This document shows, one piece after another, positions 36,080-44,859 of a stretch of DNA of 64,000 bases. Under the pieces are notes generated by a model. The model saw only the letters and a program-made list of their open reading frames with translations. It was not told the origin of the DNA and made no database searches. The translations under genes were made by a program, and so were the position numbers. Each line of letters starts with the position of its first letter. Position 1 is the stretch's first letter. This DNA is from an uncultured Acetatifactor sp. (GTDB taxonomy: Bacteria > Bacillota > Clostridia > Lachnospirales > Lachnospiraceae). The stretch covers positions 1-64,000 of the forward strand of contig CAJUFI010000019.1 in NCBI GenBank assembly GCA_910585665.1. The letters run 5' to 3'.

Positions 36080-37789
36080 TCAGTTCCCCTTCACCTGCAC
36101 GATTTTCCTGTTCTCAATCCTGTATATCACATCGCACTCATTGGCCAGGCTCATGTGGTGGGTCACCATGATCAGCGTCTTGTCCTCCTTGATCTGGCGG
36201 ATGGAATCGATGACGGCCATCTCCGTCTCCATGTCCAGGGCAGCGGTGGCCTCGTCCATCACCAGCAGCTCGAAGTCCTTGTACAATGCCCTGGCCAGGG
36301 CGATTCTCTGCCTCTGGCCGCCGGAGATGGCGGTTCCGTTCTCCCCTATCAGGGTGTCCACGCCATCCGGCATCCGCATCACATCCTCCCAAATCTGGGC
36401 GCATCTCAGGCATTCCTCCACCTTCGCCTTGTCAATCTCCCCCTCGTCCTCAAAGAACGCCACATTGTTCTGGACAGTCTCCCCGTTCAGGTACACGGTC
36501 TGGGGGATGTAGCTCACCAGCTCTCCCATGCTGGCCCTGCAGGGGCCCTGGGAGTCCCTTTGTTCTACAATGTCGTAGTCATCAAAGAAGACATGGCCGC
36601 TCTGGGGCTTCAAAAGTCCCAGGAGGAGATCCACGAAGGTGGTCTTTCCCGCGCCGGAGGCGCCGATGATGGCGATGGAGCAGCCCACCGGGATGTCGAT
36701 AGAGGCGTCCTCGAATATCTTCGCCCTGTCGTTGTAGCCGAAGGTCAGGTTCCTGACAGAGACGCCTTTCTCAAAGGTCAGCTTCTTCCGGCGGATCTGG
36801 CGGCTGCGCTCTTCCTCTTCCCTGATTTTCTCGTAGCCAGCCATGCACTCCTTCACCGCCTCATAGGACTTCCGGGCGAATTCCACATTGTTCATCCCGC
36901 TTAAGACTCCGTAGGCCATGGGCAGCATCCGCACCAGCGCCGTGATGTACACCACCATGGGCGCTAGAATCACAGCCAGGTTCGTCCCGAACACCAGAAT
37001 CACGGCCAACACCACGAACATGGCCGCCATGATGGAATTCTGCAGGATGACGCCGATGCTGCTGACCTTGTATTTATATTCCCCCTGTACCCTGGCGTAG
37101 TCGTTGCTGGCGTCCCGGTATTTTCCCAGCACAAAGGCCGAGCGGTCGTCTATCTTCATCTCCTTGAAGGAGCCGTAGGCGATGGTGATCTGGGAGTTGG
37201 CCTTGATGGAACAGGCCCTGCTCTTCTCCCCGTATACAATCATCCGCGCCCGGGTGCGGATGAACACAAAGGCCATGAGCAGCAGCAAGATCACGCTGCT
37301 GGCCACCCCCACCCATTTGGACACATAAATCAGCACCACCCCGTAGCCCGCCATGGTGATGCCGTTCACCACGATTCCGATGCAGTCCACGATGATCTGG
37401 ATGCAGCTGGTGGTGTCGTTCCGCACCATGTTCAGGGCCTGCATGGCAGTCTTCCGGTTATGCTCCATCAGCTCCTCTTTGATCAGAAGCTCATAAATCT
37501 TCATGGACAGCTTCTGGGCCCCGTCATAGATGAACCGGTTGGAGACCTTGCTCTTATACAGTTCAAAGAGGCATTTCAACAGGGAAAGCAATATCATGAA
37601 CAGTGTAAAGATAATCAGTTTATCGGACACCTGGTTATCCTGCACCACCCTGTTGATGATGTAGATGATCACGGAGAAGCTGAAGATGTCCACAATGGGG
37701 CTTATGAGACCGAACACCGCGTACAGTTTCCAGGTCCTCTGCTCCTTTCTCTCCAGCGTTCCCGTCAGATATTTGAACATTTCAATCAT
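36080..37789 (-). CDS. ABC transporter with fused permease and ATPase (polysaccharide flippase type)
   Basis: The 569-residue half-transporter has six membrane helices (about 20-300) and an ATPase domain with Walker A GASGAGKT, the signature ISGGQRQRI, Walker B LLVMDEATAALD and the switch VTHHM. Fused exporters of this shape next to glycosyltransferases, as in PglK, flip lipid-linked glycans. The start at 37789 has GGGGGAG upstream and overlaps the DUF1919 gene by eight bases, which indicates coupled translation. Works as a homodimer. Confidence 0.88.
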   Translation of the reverse strand: MIEMFKYLTGTLERKEQRTWKLYAVFGLISPIVDIFSFSVIIYIINRVVQDNQVSDKLIIFTLFMILLSLLKCLFELYKSKVSNRFIYDGAQKLSMKIYELLIKEELMEHNRKTAMQALNMVRNDTTSCIQIIVDCIGIVVNGITMAGYGVVLIYVSKWVGVASSVILLLLMAFVFIRTRARMIVYGEKSRACSIKANSQITIAYGSFKEMKIDDRSAFVLGKYRDASNDYARVQGEYKYKVSSIGVILQNSIMAAMFVVLAVILVFGTNLAVILAPMVVYITALVRMLPMAYGVLSGMNNVEFARKSYEAVKECMAGYEKIREEEERSRQIRRKKLTFEKGVSVRNLTFGYNDRAKIFEDASIDIPVGCSIAIIGASGAGKTTFVDLLLGLLKPQSGHVFFDDYDIVEQRDSQGPCRASMGELVSYIPQTVYLNGETVQNNVAFFEDEGEIDKAKVEECLRCAQIWEDVMRMPDGVDTLIGENGTAISGGQRQRIALARALYKDFELLVMDEATAALDMETEMAVIDSIRQIKEDKTLIMVTHHMSLANECDVIYRIENRKIVQVKGN

Positions 37790-38459
37790 GCTTTTCTCCC
37801 CCAGACTTCTTTTCAACCGGACGGTTCAGAAACTGCACATAGTCAAAGTCATCCAGGTACCGTCTTCTCCGGAATCCCTTTTTGTAGAAGGTCAATACCC
37901 CCAGCTCTTCCTTTTCCTCAAATCCCCTGACATAGCAGGCGGATGAAAATTCTGGATATTCCACATGGGTAAAAATCACTTTGTTTTCATAGGGCAGCCT
38001 GTCAAAGCGCTGCAGGGTCTCGTAGCTGCACCCGTCCTTTTCCGTCCCTATGATGAAGAGATTCTCCCAGCGAATGCGTTTCTTCCGCTCTTCCCATTTC
38101 TTCCTGCCTTCCTCAAAGGTATCATAATGCACAAAATTGATTCTGATATCCCCCAACAGACCCACAGGGCATCCGTTTTCTCCCTTCACTTCCACGATTT
38201 CCTGTTCCATATACTGTTTCAGGTTTTCCGCCATTTTCACAAAATCATCCATGCCGATTGCCAGGTTGACCGTGGGTGTCAGATATCTCAGGCCCATATC
38301 ATGATACATGAAAGAACCGTTGCAGTTGGACGCGATGATGGTAAAGTCCCTGTTCTTTAGTCTTTTCTTTCTCCTTATGTTATATAACCGTCGCTCCGCC
38401 CACTTCACCCTTTCCGGGATCATCTGACAGGCCTTTTGCGCCAATTGTAATATCTTCAT
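37782..38459 (-). CDS. DUF1919 exopolysaccharide-biosynthesis family protein
   Basis: The start at 38459 shares one base with the stop of the upstream gene (TAATG), giving 225 residues. The sequence shows the DUF1919 pattern: RDFTIIASNCNGSFMYHDMG, a central NFVHYDTFEEGRKKWEERK, and a late RFDRLPYENKVIFTH. The family is found in capsule and exopolysaccharide clusters and is probably a transferase, but its reaction is unproven. An upstream extension of 56 codons in the same frame lies inside the preceding gene and is not translated. Confidence 0.82.
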   Translation of the reverse strand: MKILQLAQKACQMIPERVKWAERRLYNIRRKKRLKNRDFTIIASNCNGSFMYHDMGLRYLTPTVNLAIGMDDFVKMAENLKQYMEQEIVEVKGENGCPVGLLGDIRINFVHYDTFEEGRKKWEERKKRIRWENLFIIGTEKDGCSYETLQRFDRLPYENKVIFTHVEYPEFSSACYVRGFEEKEELGVLTFYKKGFRRRRYLDDFDYVQFLNRPVEKKSGGEKHD

Positions 38460-39577
38460 TATTTCACCATCCTCTTCCACAACGCCCGCAGAGACATCAT
38501 AGTGATAAAAATAAATCGTAATATTGAAAACGGGAATGCCCGGTATAGACTTTGAAACCGCTTCCGCCCTCCGGCAGCTTTCGTGGGGCTTTTCAGCCTG
38601 GGCTGCAGCGCTTCCGCCTCTCTGCACGGGAACCAGTCCAGGTCTCCCTTCAGCTCTTCCCAGATTTCCCGGGCCTCTTTGGTGTGGAGGATGACGACGG
38701 ACGTTCCCATGCCGTCCTCCATATCCGGTCTGACTTTCTCCATGCCCCAGAAATCCCCGATGGTAAAATCGCTGTCCCTGTCCACGGTGCAGTATCTGCA
38801 GACATGGCAGGAAGGACGTATGATATAGTCGGCAAAATACATCCTGCAGTATACGTCCCCATACAGCGAATGTGTCTGCTCTCTGCCGTCAGCAACATAG
38901 GCGCAGGTATGTCCATTGTCTTTATTTCGTTTGTCTCTGAAATAAAATTCCGTCATCTTGCCGCCGGACTTCCGCTCCAGGTATCTCACGTAGGAAGCCC
39001 ATACCCCGGGGGAAGGCGCGCCGTAGCAGACCAGCGCCGCCACGATCAGCTTCGGATAAGGGCGCTTCAGGAAAAGCCGCAGGGCGCGGGCCTGGCAGGG
39101 CGTGCCGCAGAACAGCACCCATCTGTCCTCTTTCAGACGGGCCTGTACGCTGCGGTAGGTTCCCTCCAGATCGCTCTGGACATATTTGGTCTTCTTCAGC
39201 GCCTCCAGCTCCTCCTGGTTCCGGGCCTCCCTGTGCGCCACTTCCATGCCCTCCCGGAACGCGGCTCCGTAGACCACCCCCTGCCGCCGGAACACGTATT
39301 CCGCCAGGACGGGGAACATGCCCCCGGAGGAGCTGGCCTGCCGCAGCGCCTCATCCTTGACCCGGGCTCCGAAATAGAGGTTTTCGCCCTTCTGCGGCTC
39401 CGCCGCCTTGATGGGGCAGACCTGCAGACATTGTCCGCAGGAGATGCATTTCTCTTCGTCAACCTGAGGATACCGGAAGCCCTCTTCCTCCATGACCATG
39501 CGAATCGCGCCCACAGGGCAGATATCCGCGCACGCGCCGCAGCCGCAGCACGCCTCTTTTTTCTCATATAGATTCAT
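38459..39577 (-). CDS. F420H2-dehydrogenase/hydrogenase beta-subunit-like Fe-S protein
   Basis: The 372-residue protein begins with two 4Fe-4S ferredoxin motifs (CCGCGACADICPVGA and CISCGQCLQVCP). Coenzyme F420 hydrogenase beta-subunit N- and C-terminal domains follow, with conserved Cys in FCGTPCQARAL and a further cluster-like SCHVCRYCT. In polysaccharide clusters such proteins regularly accompany pyruvyltransferases and are thought to carry out a redox step, possibly flavin-dependent, on the sugar or its carrier. The C terminus is a hydrophobic helix. The ribosome site AGGAGAGAG fits the start. Directly upstream of DUF1919. Confidence 0.85.
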   Translation of the reverse strand: MNLYEKKEACCGCGACADICPVGAIRMVMEEEGFRYPQVDEEKCISCGQCLQVCPIKAAEPQKGENLYFGARVKDEALRQASSSGGMFPVLAEYVFRRQGVVYGAAFREGMEVAHREARNQEELEALKKTKYVQSDLEGTYRSVQARLKEDRWVLFCGTPCQARALRLFLKRPYPKLIVAALVCYGAPSPGVWASYVRYLERKSGGKMTEFYFRDKRNKDNGHTCAYVADGREQTHSLYGDVYCRMYFADYIIRPSCHVCRYCTVDRDSDFTIGDFWGMEKVRPDMEDGMGTSVVILHTKEAREIWEELKGDLDWFPCREAEALQPRLKSPTKAAGGRKRFQSLYRAFPFSILRFIFITMMSLRALWKRMVK

Positions 39578-39732
39578 TTCTCTCTCCTGCTCTGTCGTCT
39601 CCTCTGTCTTGCCTTCTCTCAGAATCTTCCCTCCATGTCATGCGCCCTACCATACTGGTCAAAAGGACATGGCTGGACCAGGGCTGTATCCTGCCTGAGG
39701 GAACCGCCTTGCGGGACTGTCCGAACACAGCG

Positions 39733-40863
39733 TCAGGACAGGTTTCCCAGCAGGAACTTTTGGGACTCTCTGACGGCGTCCGCTGTCCTCTGCTGAACCT
39801 TTCCCCAGTCCACGGGCGCGTCGATGTCCTTCCCACCGCCGTCCTGGCATATTTTGTCCTCCAGTCCGTGGACCTGCAGTATGTTCTGCAGCCTGGCGCT
39901 TAGGCTTCTGTGGGCAAAGGCCAGGAACCGCTTCCGGTAGATAATGCTGAAGGCGACCGCGTGGAAGGAATTGGTCACCACATACTCCGCATGGTGGATG
40001 TAACCCAGGAATTCCGCGGGCCCGGCTGTGACATCCAGTTCAAAGCCCTGGTCCGCGCCCTGCTGCCCGGCCCGCACCTCGACCACCGGCAACCCTTTCT
40101 CTTCGGAGAGTTTCCGGGCGTATTCCGCCATCTTCTCATTGCCCTCCGTCACATATACCAGGATGTATCCCTTTCGGTCAGGCGCTTTCTCCGCCTCCTG
40201 CCAGGCCTCCTTCCCCAGGAAGAAGACCGGATCCAGGACTGCCTTCACATCCCCCGGATAGAATTTCTTCACATAGGGGATTGCCGTAGCCTCCCGGACG
40301 GACAGCGCGTCCACATGGCTCACCAGTTCCGCGAACTTTCTGTCGTGCCGTTCCTGGATGGACGTTCCGCCGAAGCTCGCCGCATAGGCGACGACTTTTT
40401 CCTTCCTTCTGCTCTGAAAAGCGCCGAAATAGGCTTTCCGCAGGCCGCAGGTGATGTCCGGATTCCAGATCTGGTCGCTTCCCACGATGTAGTACCGGTA
40501 GGGCAGCCTCCGCAGCCCCCATGCGGACAATATCTTCCGCTGTCCCTTTTCCGTCAGATATTCCCGCCGGAACCGGTTCATATTGGCCCGCTGCCGAGAA
40601 AACTGCTCCTTCACGCGCATATGCGCCCAGAAGCCGTTCCACATGTTGAACAGGCCCCATATGCGGCCCTTCAGTCCCTGAATCGGGGCATAGGGGATCC
40701 ACCAGTGCCTGCCTGTCATGTAGGGGGGCTCATAGCGCACGATTTCCGCCGCTGTCCCGCTGTCCTGCAGGAAGCGCTTCAGGCCGTATGCCTGCAGCAT
40801 GGCACCGTAGTTGTTGGAGCAGTGGAATGTGATGATTCCCACTTCCGCATTTCTTTCACTCAT
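39733..40863 (-). CDS. Polysaccharide pyruvyl transferase family protein
   Basis: The 376-residue protein matches the CsaB/WcaK-type family: N-terminal GIITFHCSNNYGAMLQAYGLKRFL and the C-terminal half with YVVTNSFHAVAFSI, a GT-B-like fold. The enzyme adds a pyruvate ketal from phosphoenolpyruvate to a sugar and so gives the polymer a negative charge. It starts two bases after the stop of the glycosyltransferase gene at 40865-41884 with AAAGGAGCC upstream, and precedes the Fe-S protein, which is its usual partner. Confidence 0.88.
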   Translation of the reverse strand: MSERNAEVGIITFHCSNNYGAMLQAYGLKRFLQDSGTAAEIVRYEPPYMTGRHWWIPYAPIQGLKGRIWGLFNMWNGFWAHMRVKEQFSRQRANMNRFRREYLTEKGQRKILSAWGLRRLPYRYYIVGSDQIWNPDITCGLRKAYFGAFQSRRKEKVVAYAASFGGTSIQERHDRKFAELVSHVDALSVREATAIPYVKKFYPGDVKAVLDPVFFLGKEAWQEAEKAPDRKGYILVYVTEGNEKMAEYARKLSEEKGLPVVEVRAGQQGADQGFELDVTAGPAEFLGYIHHAEYVVTNSFHAVAFSIIYRKRFLAFAHRSLSARLQNILQVHGLEDKICQDGGGKDIDAPVDWGKVQQRTADAVRESQKFLLGNLS

Positions 40864-40864
40864 A

Positions 40865-41884
40865 TCACCGGCTCCTTTTGTTCACTAAAATCAAGGCAAT
40901 TTGATTCAATATAGCATATATCGGGTAGCAGGTAAAGCAGCAGGCGAACAATACCCTGTCGCTGAAGCAGATTCGCCGGAACAGGGGATGCCGCCTTTCC
41001 GCCGCGGCGGTTTTTCGCAGTTCCCGCCGGGCTTTTCCGTCTTTTGCAGCATCTTTGCTCTTCCGGGCAGCCCAGCTTCTTCGAATCTGATCCACCGCCA
41101 GGATTTCCCACCGCATGGCATGCTCCGTATGTCCGCTTTCATATTCACTGTCCCGGATTCTTCTTGCGCACGCAAAATACCGCATTTCCCTTGCGGTTCC
41201 CGCGGAATTGGTCACGCTCTCCGGATGCTCTCTGTAATAGTACCATTCCGCCGGGCAATATACGCTCCTTACCTGTCCTCTGACCAGCTGATACAGAAAC
41301 CAGGTGTCCTCCCCGTTGGTCAGTCCCCTGTCGAACCGCAGGTCCCCGATGGCCTCCCGCAGAATCAGCTTGCCGCCGATGCCCGAGAGGATGTCCGTAT
41401 ACTTCACATGGAACCATTCCGCTGTCCCGGCCTGGTCCGCCCTCAGCCATTCTGCCTGGGGAAGGTGATTCCCTGGCGCTCTTGCCGCTTCCCGAAGAAC
41501 GGCGTCCAGCTGCCCGCTGTCCAGCTTCCGATATCCGCAGAACGCCAGCTGGGCATGGTTCTCCTCCGCCTGCCGCAGCATTTCCTCCAATAAAAACGGC
41601 GGGATGGCGTCATCGCTGTCCAGAAAGAAGACGTACTCTCCTGCAGCCGCCTCAATCCCCCGGTTCCTGGCGGCGGAGACCCCCTGGTTCTCCTGGCGCA
41701 GCATCCGAATCCTTCCGTCCGCCTCCGCCAGCTCCCCGCATATGGCCGCCCCTTTGTCCACAGACCCGTCATCCACCACCAGCATCTCCACATCGCGGTA
41801 TGTCTGATCGGCCACGGACCGCAGGCACTGCCTGATATAATTCTCCGCGTTATACATGGGAATAATGACGGATATTTTCTTCAT
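40865..41884 (-). CDS. Family 2 glycosyltransferase
   Basis: The 339-residue protein starts at 41884 (MKKISVIIPMYNAENYIRQ), with AAAGGGG upstream; a longer frame to 42016 lacks a ribosome site. The GT-A motifs are MLVVDDGSVDKG, the ENQGVSAARNRGI loop and FLDSDD. The C-terminal end has a hydrophobic segment (RVLFACCFTCYPIYAIL) that may bind the membrane. It begins the leftward unit containing the pyruvyltransferase, Fe-S protein, DUF1919 protein and flippase. Confidence 0.87.
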   Translation of the reverse strand: MKKISVIIPMYNAENYIRQCLRSVADQTYRDVEMLVVDDGSVDKGAAICGELAEADGRIRMLRQENQGVSAARNRGIEAAAGEYVFFLDSDDAIPPFLLEEMLRQAEENHAQLAFCGYRKLDSGQLDAVLREAARAPGNHLPQAEWLRADQAGTAEWFHVKYTDILSGIGGKLILREAIGDLRFDRGLTNGEDTWFLYQLVRGQVRSVYCPAEWYYYREHPESVTNSAGTAREMRYFACARRIRDSEYESGHTEHAMRWEILAVDQIRRSWAARKSKDAAKDGKARRELRKTAAAERRHPLFRRICFSDRVLFACCFTCYPIYAILNQIALILVNKRSR

Positions 41885-42020
41885 AGGAGCCCCTTTCCCC
41901 GCTCTTCCTACCGGCGCGTCCCCGGAAGCCAACGGCATGATAAACGGCATAATAATTTTCAAATAAGGATGGTCATTTCGGACATAATATGTTACAATAC
42001 CACCCGACACCTTCAACCTC

Positions 42021-42126
42021 TTAGGAATTGTCGGAAAATAGCTGATACAACTTCTTTAGAGAAAAGCCCGGAAATACAAGGAAAACAGCTTTAAGCTCGT
42101 ATCAGTTATTTGTAGACATTTCCTTA
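42021..42126. mobile_element. 106-bp MITE-like element, copy 1
   Basis: This is the same element as at 61124-61229, of equal length. Its ends are inverted repeats: TTAGGAATTGTC…AGCTGAT at the left, and the complement of TAAGGAAATGTC…AACTGAT at the right. TA dinucleotides stand at the ends, as expected for Tc1/IS630-type insertion. There is no coding capacity. It lies in the gap between the divergent glycosyltransferase and DUF4874/DUF4832 genes and supplies most of the leader of the latter. Confidence 0.75.
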
Positions 42127-42153
42127 CTCAACAACAGCCTGGAAGCACGCCTT

Positions 42154-43614
42154 ATGAAAAAAGCCAAGATTCTCCTTATCCTGTTCCTGAGCACAGCCAT
42201 CCCTGTGGTGACAGGGGGCATTTACCGCCTCAAGGACCTGCGTTTTCCGTACTACGAACCCGCCGTCTACTCGGAATCTGCCCGGGAGCTGGACAATCCC
42301 TATATCGGATGGTATCAGCTATACAACTATCTCCTCACCGCCGACGGCTCCTATGACACATCCGAAATCTCAGAACAGGAATACGGCCCCGGCCTGGTCA
42401 TGCTGCAGTTCAATCTGCAGAATTTCGCGGATGCCCCTGTCAGCGAGGCAGGACTCCGGCAGCTGACGGATATCCTGGCCGCCTGGCACTCCACAGGAAG
42501 ACAGCTGATAGTCCGCTTCCTCTATGACTGGGACGGAAACGCCCTGGAACAGGAGCCGGAAAGCCTCTCCCTGATCCTGGAGCATATGTCCCAGACAGCG
42601 GAAATCGTCAACCGGCATACCGACTGCATCTATATCCTCCAGGGCATCTTCGTGGGCTCCTGGGGCGAGATGCACAGTTCCAATTACATGAACGAAGAGG
42701 ACATGCTCACGCTCGTCCATCATCTGGCGTCTGTCACGAATCCTGACATTTTCCTGGCCGTACGCACGCCTGAGCAGTGGCGCACCATCGCCCAGTCCGC
42801 CGCCCCCCTGTCCGCGTCAGAAGCCTTTGACGGCTCTCTGGCGGCAAGGCTCAGCCTTTTCAACGATGGCTTCATGGGCTCCGAGACAGACCTTGGCACC
42901 TACGCTGAGGCCGATGCCTCTTTCCCCCTGTCAGGCTTCGGGAAACGCTTCCGTCAGGCGGAGCTCCTTTTCCAGGAGGAACTGTGCCTCTATGTGCCCA
43001 ACGGCGGAGAAGTGGTCATCGACAATCCCTACAACGATTTTCCAGCCGCCGTACAGGATCTGGCACGCGCCCATGTCTCTTACCTGAACAGCACCTATGA
43101 CAGGGACGTGCTCTCCAAATGGAGGGAGAGCGTCTACCATGGAGAACCTTTGTTCGACGGCATGGACGGCTATGACTACATCTCCAGGCATCTGGGATAC
43201 CGCTATGTCCTCCGCGCCTCGGACTTCTCATTCTCGCTGCCCCGGGCGGAGACGGCGTCCCTGTCCCTGGTTCTGGAGAATGTGGGGTTTTCCGGCAGTT
43301 ATCGGTCCTTCGATGTCTCCCTGACCCTGAAACGGACCGAAAGCAGCCGAAAATATGTCCTTCCAATCCAGACCGACACCCGCTTCTGGAATCCCGGATC
43401 CGAAATTTTGCTGGAGACATCCTTTGATATCCAGAAGCTGACCGCAGGAACCTACGAGATCTTCCTGAACATCAGCGATCCTGTCTCCGGCTTTCCCGTC
43501 CTTCCGGCAAACGAGGAGGCAGATGCCGCGAAGGGCTGCCCTGTGGGTTCCCTAACCATCCGGAAATTCCCCCAGTGGGACTCTATCACCAGCGCCCTGA
43601 TTGGCAAAAAATAG
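42154..43614 (+). CDS. Exported DUF4874/DUF4832 protein
   Basis: The 486-residue protein has a signal-anchor-like N terminus (KKAKILLILFLSTAIPVVTGG). A DUF4874 domain (about 35-300) follows with the blocks NPYIGWYQLY, RFLYDWDG, LQGIFVGSWGEMHSS and FNDGFMGSETDLGTY, and then a beta-sandwich DUF4832 domain. The first domain looks like a TIM-barrel related to glycoside hydrolases. GSWGEMH may hold a catalytic Glu, but activity is unproven. Its paralogue at 43552-44859 lies convergent to it, and their coding regions overlap by 63 bases at the 3' ends. It probably works on the polysaccharide at the cell surface. Confidence 0.8.
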   Translation: MKKAKILLILFLSTAIPVVTGGIYRLKDLRFPYYEPAVYSESARELDNPYIGWYQLYNYLLTADGSYDTSEISEQEYGPGLVMLQFNLQNFADAPVSEAGLRQLTDILAAWHSTGRQLIVRFLYDWDGNALEQEPESLSLILEHMSQTAEIVNRHTDCIYILQGIFVGSWGEMHSSNYMNEEDMLTLVHHLASVTNPDIFLAVRTPEQWRTIAQSAAPLSASEAFDGSLAARLSLFNDGFMGSETDLGTYAEADASFPLSGFGKRFRQAELLFQEELCLYVPNGGEVVIDNPYNDFPAAVQDLARAHVSYLNSTYDRDVLSKWRESVYHGEPLFDGMDGYDYISRHLGYRYVLRASDFSFSLPRAETASLSLVLENVGFSGSYRSFDVSLTLKRTESSRKYVLPIQTDTRFWNPGSEILLETSFDIQKLTAGTYEIFLNISDPVSGFPVLPANEEADAAKGCPVGSLTIRKFPQWDSITSALIGKK

Positions 43615-44859
43615 AATCCGCCCGTCCGACTTCCGTTTCAGCTGCAGATAGATTCTGCTGCCCGCCCTCCATCCCTCCCGTGGGAGGGCGGCGGTCAGCA
43701 CGGTCCTCTCCCCGCTCTTCCAATCCCTGGGATCCGTGTCCAGGCGCTTATAGCTGAACTTGCCGGGCTCCTCTTCCGTCACCAGGAAGCATTCCGCCTC
43801 CTGGCACAGATTCCCGAATCCGCAGTTCTTTACGGCAATCTGCAGTTCCTGTTTCTTTTCCGTCACTTCCACAACGGTAAAGCGATATCCCAGTCGGCGG
43901 CCGATGTACTCATATCCGCTGAGCCCCTGCCAGCAGCCCGGCTCCTCCACCGTTTCGTTTCTCCAATGATCCAGCTGTTGCGGATGGTAGATGCTGTTCA
44001 AATAGCAGACATGCATCTCCTCCAGATCCTCCGCCGCCTGCCGGTAGCCTTTGAGCGGCTCGCCGGACAGAATCTCGCCGCCGTTGGGGACAGAATCCAG
44101 GTAGCGGCTCTGCCATTCCAGCTCCTCCCCGCGGCTCCAGCTGCCGGTCTCTCCCGCCTCCGCCCTGGCCAGGACCCCATATGTCCCCAGGTCCGTGTCC
44201 GAGCCGAAGATGCCGTCATTGAACAGGGCCAGCTGCTCCTCCACATCCGCCCTCGTCTCCGGACTGGCTGTCACCCTGCGCCATTGGGCGGGGGTGCGCA
44301 CCGCCAGGAAGCATCTCCCCTCCGTGACCCGGTGCAGGGTGCCGATCAACTCGCACAGGGACGCGTCATCCAGGAACTTAGAGCCGTGCATCTCGCCCCA
44401 GTTCCCCACGAACACCCCCTGCAGCACCAAAATGTCCTCCATGTATGGCCGGATGGCTCCGCCCACCTGCTCCATATGCCGTTTCACCATGCCCAGGGTC
44501 AGCGGCTCCCTCTCCATGCCCTTCCCCTCGATGTCATAGGCGAACCGCAGCAACAGCTGCTTGCGGTTTTTATGGAAAAAATCCAGAATCAGCCTGACAT
44601 GGGCCAGCGCCTCCTCCGAAAGCGGCGAGACCCGGAAGGCTCCGATATCAATCAGCGCCAGGGCAAGCTGTTCCTCTTGGCAGCTTTCGTCCATCCAGGC
44701 TTCCTCCTCCACAGGCCTTCCGTCCCCAGGGGGCTGCGCCTGGAATGTGTAGACATGGTACCAGCCGCAGCCTGGATTCTGCAGCTTGTCGCTGCTCTCC
44801 TTCAACGCCGCGCTTTGGAATCCCGGCTGCTTTCCCGCTTTTTTAAATCTTATCAACAC
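43552..44859 (-). CDS. DUF4874/DUF4832 protein without signal peptide
   Basis: The 435-residue protein is a paralogue of the one at 42154-43614. It has the same ordered blocks (NPGCGWYHVY, RFAYDIEG, LQGVFVGNWGEMHGS, LFNDGIFGSDTDLGTY, SVPNGGEILSGEP) and the C-terminal beta domain. It lacks a signal peptide and starts with a GTG or TTG inside the end of the upstream glycosyltransferase gene (17-base overlap), so it is translated together with it and probably stays in the cytoplasm. The two paralogues may act on the same glycan on opposite sides of the membrane; this is inference. Confidence 0.8.
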   Translation of the reverse strand: MLIRFKKAGKQPGFQSAALKESSDKLQNPGCGWYHVYTFQAQPPGDGRPVEEEAWMDESCQEEQLALALIDIGAFRVSPLSEEALAHVRLILDFFHKNRKQLLLRFAYDIEGKGMEREPLTLGMVKRHMEQVGGAIRPYMEDILVLQGVFVGNWGEMHGSKFLDDASLCELIGTLHRVTEGRCFLAVRTPAQWRRVTASPETRADVEEQLALFNDGIFGSDTDLGTYGVLARAEAGETGSWSRGEELEWQSRYLDSVPNGGEILSGEPLKGYRQAAEDLEEMHVCYLNSIYHPQQLDHWRNETVEEPGCWQGLSGYEYIGRRLGYRFTVVEVTEKKQELQIAVKNCGFGNLCQEAECFLVTEEEPGKFSYKRLDTDPRDWKSGERTVLTAALPREGWRAGSRIYLQLKRKSDGRILFFANQGAGDRVPLGEFPDG

